Assembly (NCBI GenBank): GCA_020687485.1
Contig: JAJEQR010000039.1
Location: 1-34,555, forward strand
Origin: Hominifimenecus microfluidus
Lineage (GTDB): Bacteria > Bacillota > Clostridia > Lachnospirales > Lachnospiraceae
Direction of reading: 5' to 3'
Length of the DNA: 34,555 nucleotides
Shown here: positions 33,641 through 34,555 of the stretch, piece after piece
How positions within the stretch are numbered: the stretch's first letter is position 1
Layout of the letters: every line of letters begins with the position of its first letter
Position numbers and translations under genes: made by a program
The notes under the pieces: generated by a model
Told to the model about the DNA's origin: nothing
The model's database searches: none
The model's input: the letters and a program-made list of their open reading frames with translations, nothing else

Positions 33641-33704
33641 GAAAAGTCAAGTCAATTCGGCTATCGGTGAGCAAGCTCCCCATAGTCGATTGCCTTGACT
33701 TTTC
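33641..33704. repeat. 64-bp imperfect palindrome
   Basis: GAAAAGTCAAG (33641-33651) pairs perfectly with CTTGACTTTTC (33694-33704). The inner arms continue with a few mismatches (CAAT/ATTG, GGCTAT/ATAGTC) to a GAG-CAAG-CTC tip. It looks like a dispersed intergenic hairpin element of the REP/MITE kind. No T run follows either arm beyond four bases. Confidence 0.8.
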
Positions 33705-33941
33705 GCACTGCTCGTTACCTCGACAACTATCAGTTTCAGAGTGCTCCAGTCTGGAACCCGTAGGACTCCCTGAACATATATGGCTCAGTTTCACAATAAT
33801 GGGACAAAAATGGAGTAGTCTAAAAATAATAAATCATACCGAAAACTGTAGATTGCTTTTTCCTCCACTCTTCTCTAAACTGGAGCTTACGAGAAGAAAC
33901 CTATGCACCGGGGTTCTCAAAAAAGAAAAGGAGGAGAATAT

Positions 33942-34555
33942 ATGTCTTCTAAGGTGAAAAGACGTCAGGTGATTCGAAAAGCAATGGCTGGACTGTTATC
34001 GCTGGCAATGGCAGTGACCATGATCACGCCGGCAGGCAGCACCGTATATGCATCGACACTGGACGACGAGCAACTGACAACTGTCGAAACGCAGGAAGAA
34101 GCCGTTCCCGAAGTGGAAGTGGAAGTCCCTGCGGACGACCCCACAGAAGTATCCGAAGTCCCCGAAGCTTCCGAAGTGGAAGTCTCTGAGACAACGGAAG
34201 ATCAGGCAGTAGAAGTTCTTAATCCCCAAACCCTCTCAATTAACGACATTAACACGATTCAGGCAGTGACTGATATGACCATGTACGGTCAGGGCCTGAC
34301 GGAAGTTATTATAACTTACAGAGAAGGAGTTGATGTCAGCAGAGTAACGGCAGCGAATTACGTGCTGGAAGATCGAGGCAGTCTGAGTCCCGATTACGCG
34401 AAGTTCACGATTGACAGCGTAACGACCGAAGGCCAGACCGTGACTCTGAAAGTGAGCAATGACACTGCTGCTACGGCTAACAATTCCATTATCTATACTG
34501 GTGAGAACGCTGGCAAGCGTGAGCGCAACGCGCTCGGCATCTACTGTACCGGTGC
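33942..34555 (+). CDS. Secreted protein, N-terminal part (runs off the window)
   Basis: 204 codons open to the window end; AGGAGGAGAA precedes the ATG by 5 nt. A long signal peptide with a basic start (KVKRRQVIRKA), a hydrophobic core (GLLSLAMAVTMITP) and cleavage expected after VYA (near residue 37). Then an acidic, Val/Glu/Pro-rich linker with EVEVEVP- and SEVPEAS-like repeats to about residue 88. Then a domain with beta-strand patterns (MYGQGLTEVIITYREGVD, ANYVLEDRG, KFTIDSVTTEG, TVTLKVSND), reminiscent of the N-terminal Ig-like modules on large secreted esterases or peptidases of gut clostridia. Catalytic part not in the window, so no function can be given. Confidence 0.82.
   Translation, partial: MSSKVKRRQVIRKAMAGLLSLAMAVTMITPAGSTVYASTLDDEQLTTVETQEEAVPEVEVEVPADDPTEVSEVPEASEVEVSETTEDQAVEVLNPQTLSINDINTIQAVTDMTMYGQGLTEVIITYREGVDVSRVTAANYVLEDRGSLSPDYAKFTIDSVTTEGQTVTLKVSNDTAATANNSIIYTGENAGKRERNALGIYCTG

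Larger units (their letters stand above)
33365..33941. other. Gene-poor repeat region
   Basis: 577 bp without a convincing gene. It holds tandem 39-bp repeats (about 33438-33555), a 64-bp imperfect palindrome (33641-33704), and ordinary-looking spacer with a strong ribosome site just before 33942. Two open frames (33384-33575 and 33667-33957) follow the repeats and palindrome and lack ribosome sites. Confidence 0.6.

Overview
The window reads as chromosomal DNA of a spore-forming, anaerobic Firmicute, most likely a Lachnospiraceae gut clostridium. The grounds are a YyaC-type spore protease, a short archaeal/eukaryote-like ProRS, two T-box leaders, sigma-A-type promoters with strong AGGAGG ribosome sites, and several gene families (SPFH + ribbon-helix-helix pair, DUF4869, DUF5711) that I know mainly from this family. 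No genome-level search was possible, so genus is not assigned.

Layout. (1) 1-5400: tRNA-Asn with its terminator; an SPFH membrane protein with a small ribbon-helix-helix protein; a secreted DUF885 lipoprotein; and, on the minus strand, a BASS-family transporter behind a T-box leader whose best specifier candidate is an Ile codon. (2) 5400-8100: a gene-poor stretch, then a BlaI repressor / M56 sensor-protease pair with a palindromic candidate operator and an unusual ectodomain. (3) 8200-13160: a Met T-box leader (specifier ATG) followed by metG-tatD-rsmA-lipoprotein as one tightly packed operon, closed by a terminator whose 3' arm carries the ribosome site of the next gene. (4) 13160-16160: a protein with a 14-residue Glu/Lys repeat, yyaC, and a membrane protein with a degenerate MPN-like head and a LysM tail. 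(5) 16200-19740: a beta-propeller membrane protein (DUF5711), a histidine kinase and an OmpR-type regulator, all overlapping. (6) 19740-22810: proS and glyA, each with its own promoter and terminator.

(7) 22840-29510 is the first notable accessory module: an ABC ATPase, a large FtsX-like permease, two paralogous small secreted Cys-containing proteins, and a response regulator/histidine kinase pair. The promoters of the ABC operon and of the first small protein share the same architecture, two TGTCA direct repeats 11 bp apart placed 11 bp upstream of the -10 box in place of a -35 box, which is what an OmpR/PhoB-type activator site looks like. This ties the secreted proteins to the transporter in one regulon, plausibly run by the neighbouring two-component system.

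(8) 29568-31753: a RICIN-like/anthrax-lethal-factor-like secreted metalloprotease with a single-base frameshift, divergent from a MerR regulator. The shared intergenic region has a 19-bp-spacer MerR promoter with a 17-bp dyad, back to back with the regulator's promoter through a palindromic -10 region. (9) 31828-33364: a visibly AT-richer two-gene operon, DUF4869 plus a compact P-loop ATPase with a possible TOPRIM-like C-terminal half, the best candidate here for an undescribed system. (10) 33365-33941: no convincing gene, but 39-bp tandem repeats and a 64-bp imperfect palindrome. (11) from 33942: the start of a large secreted protein that runs off the window.
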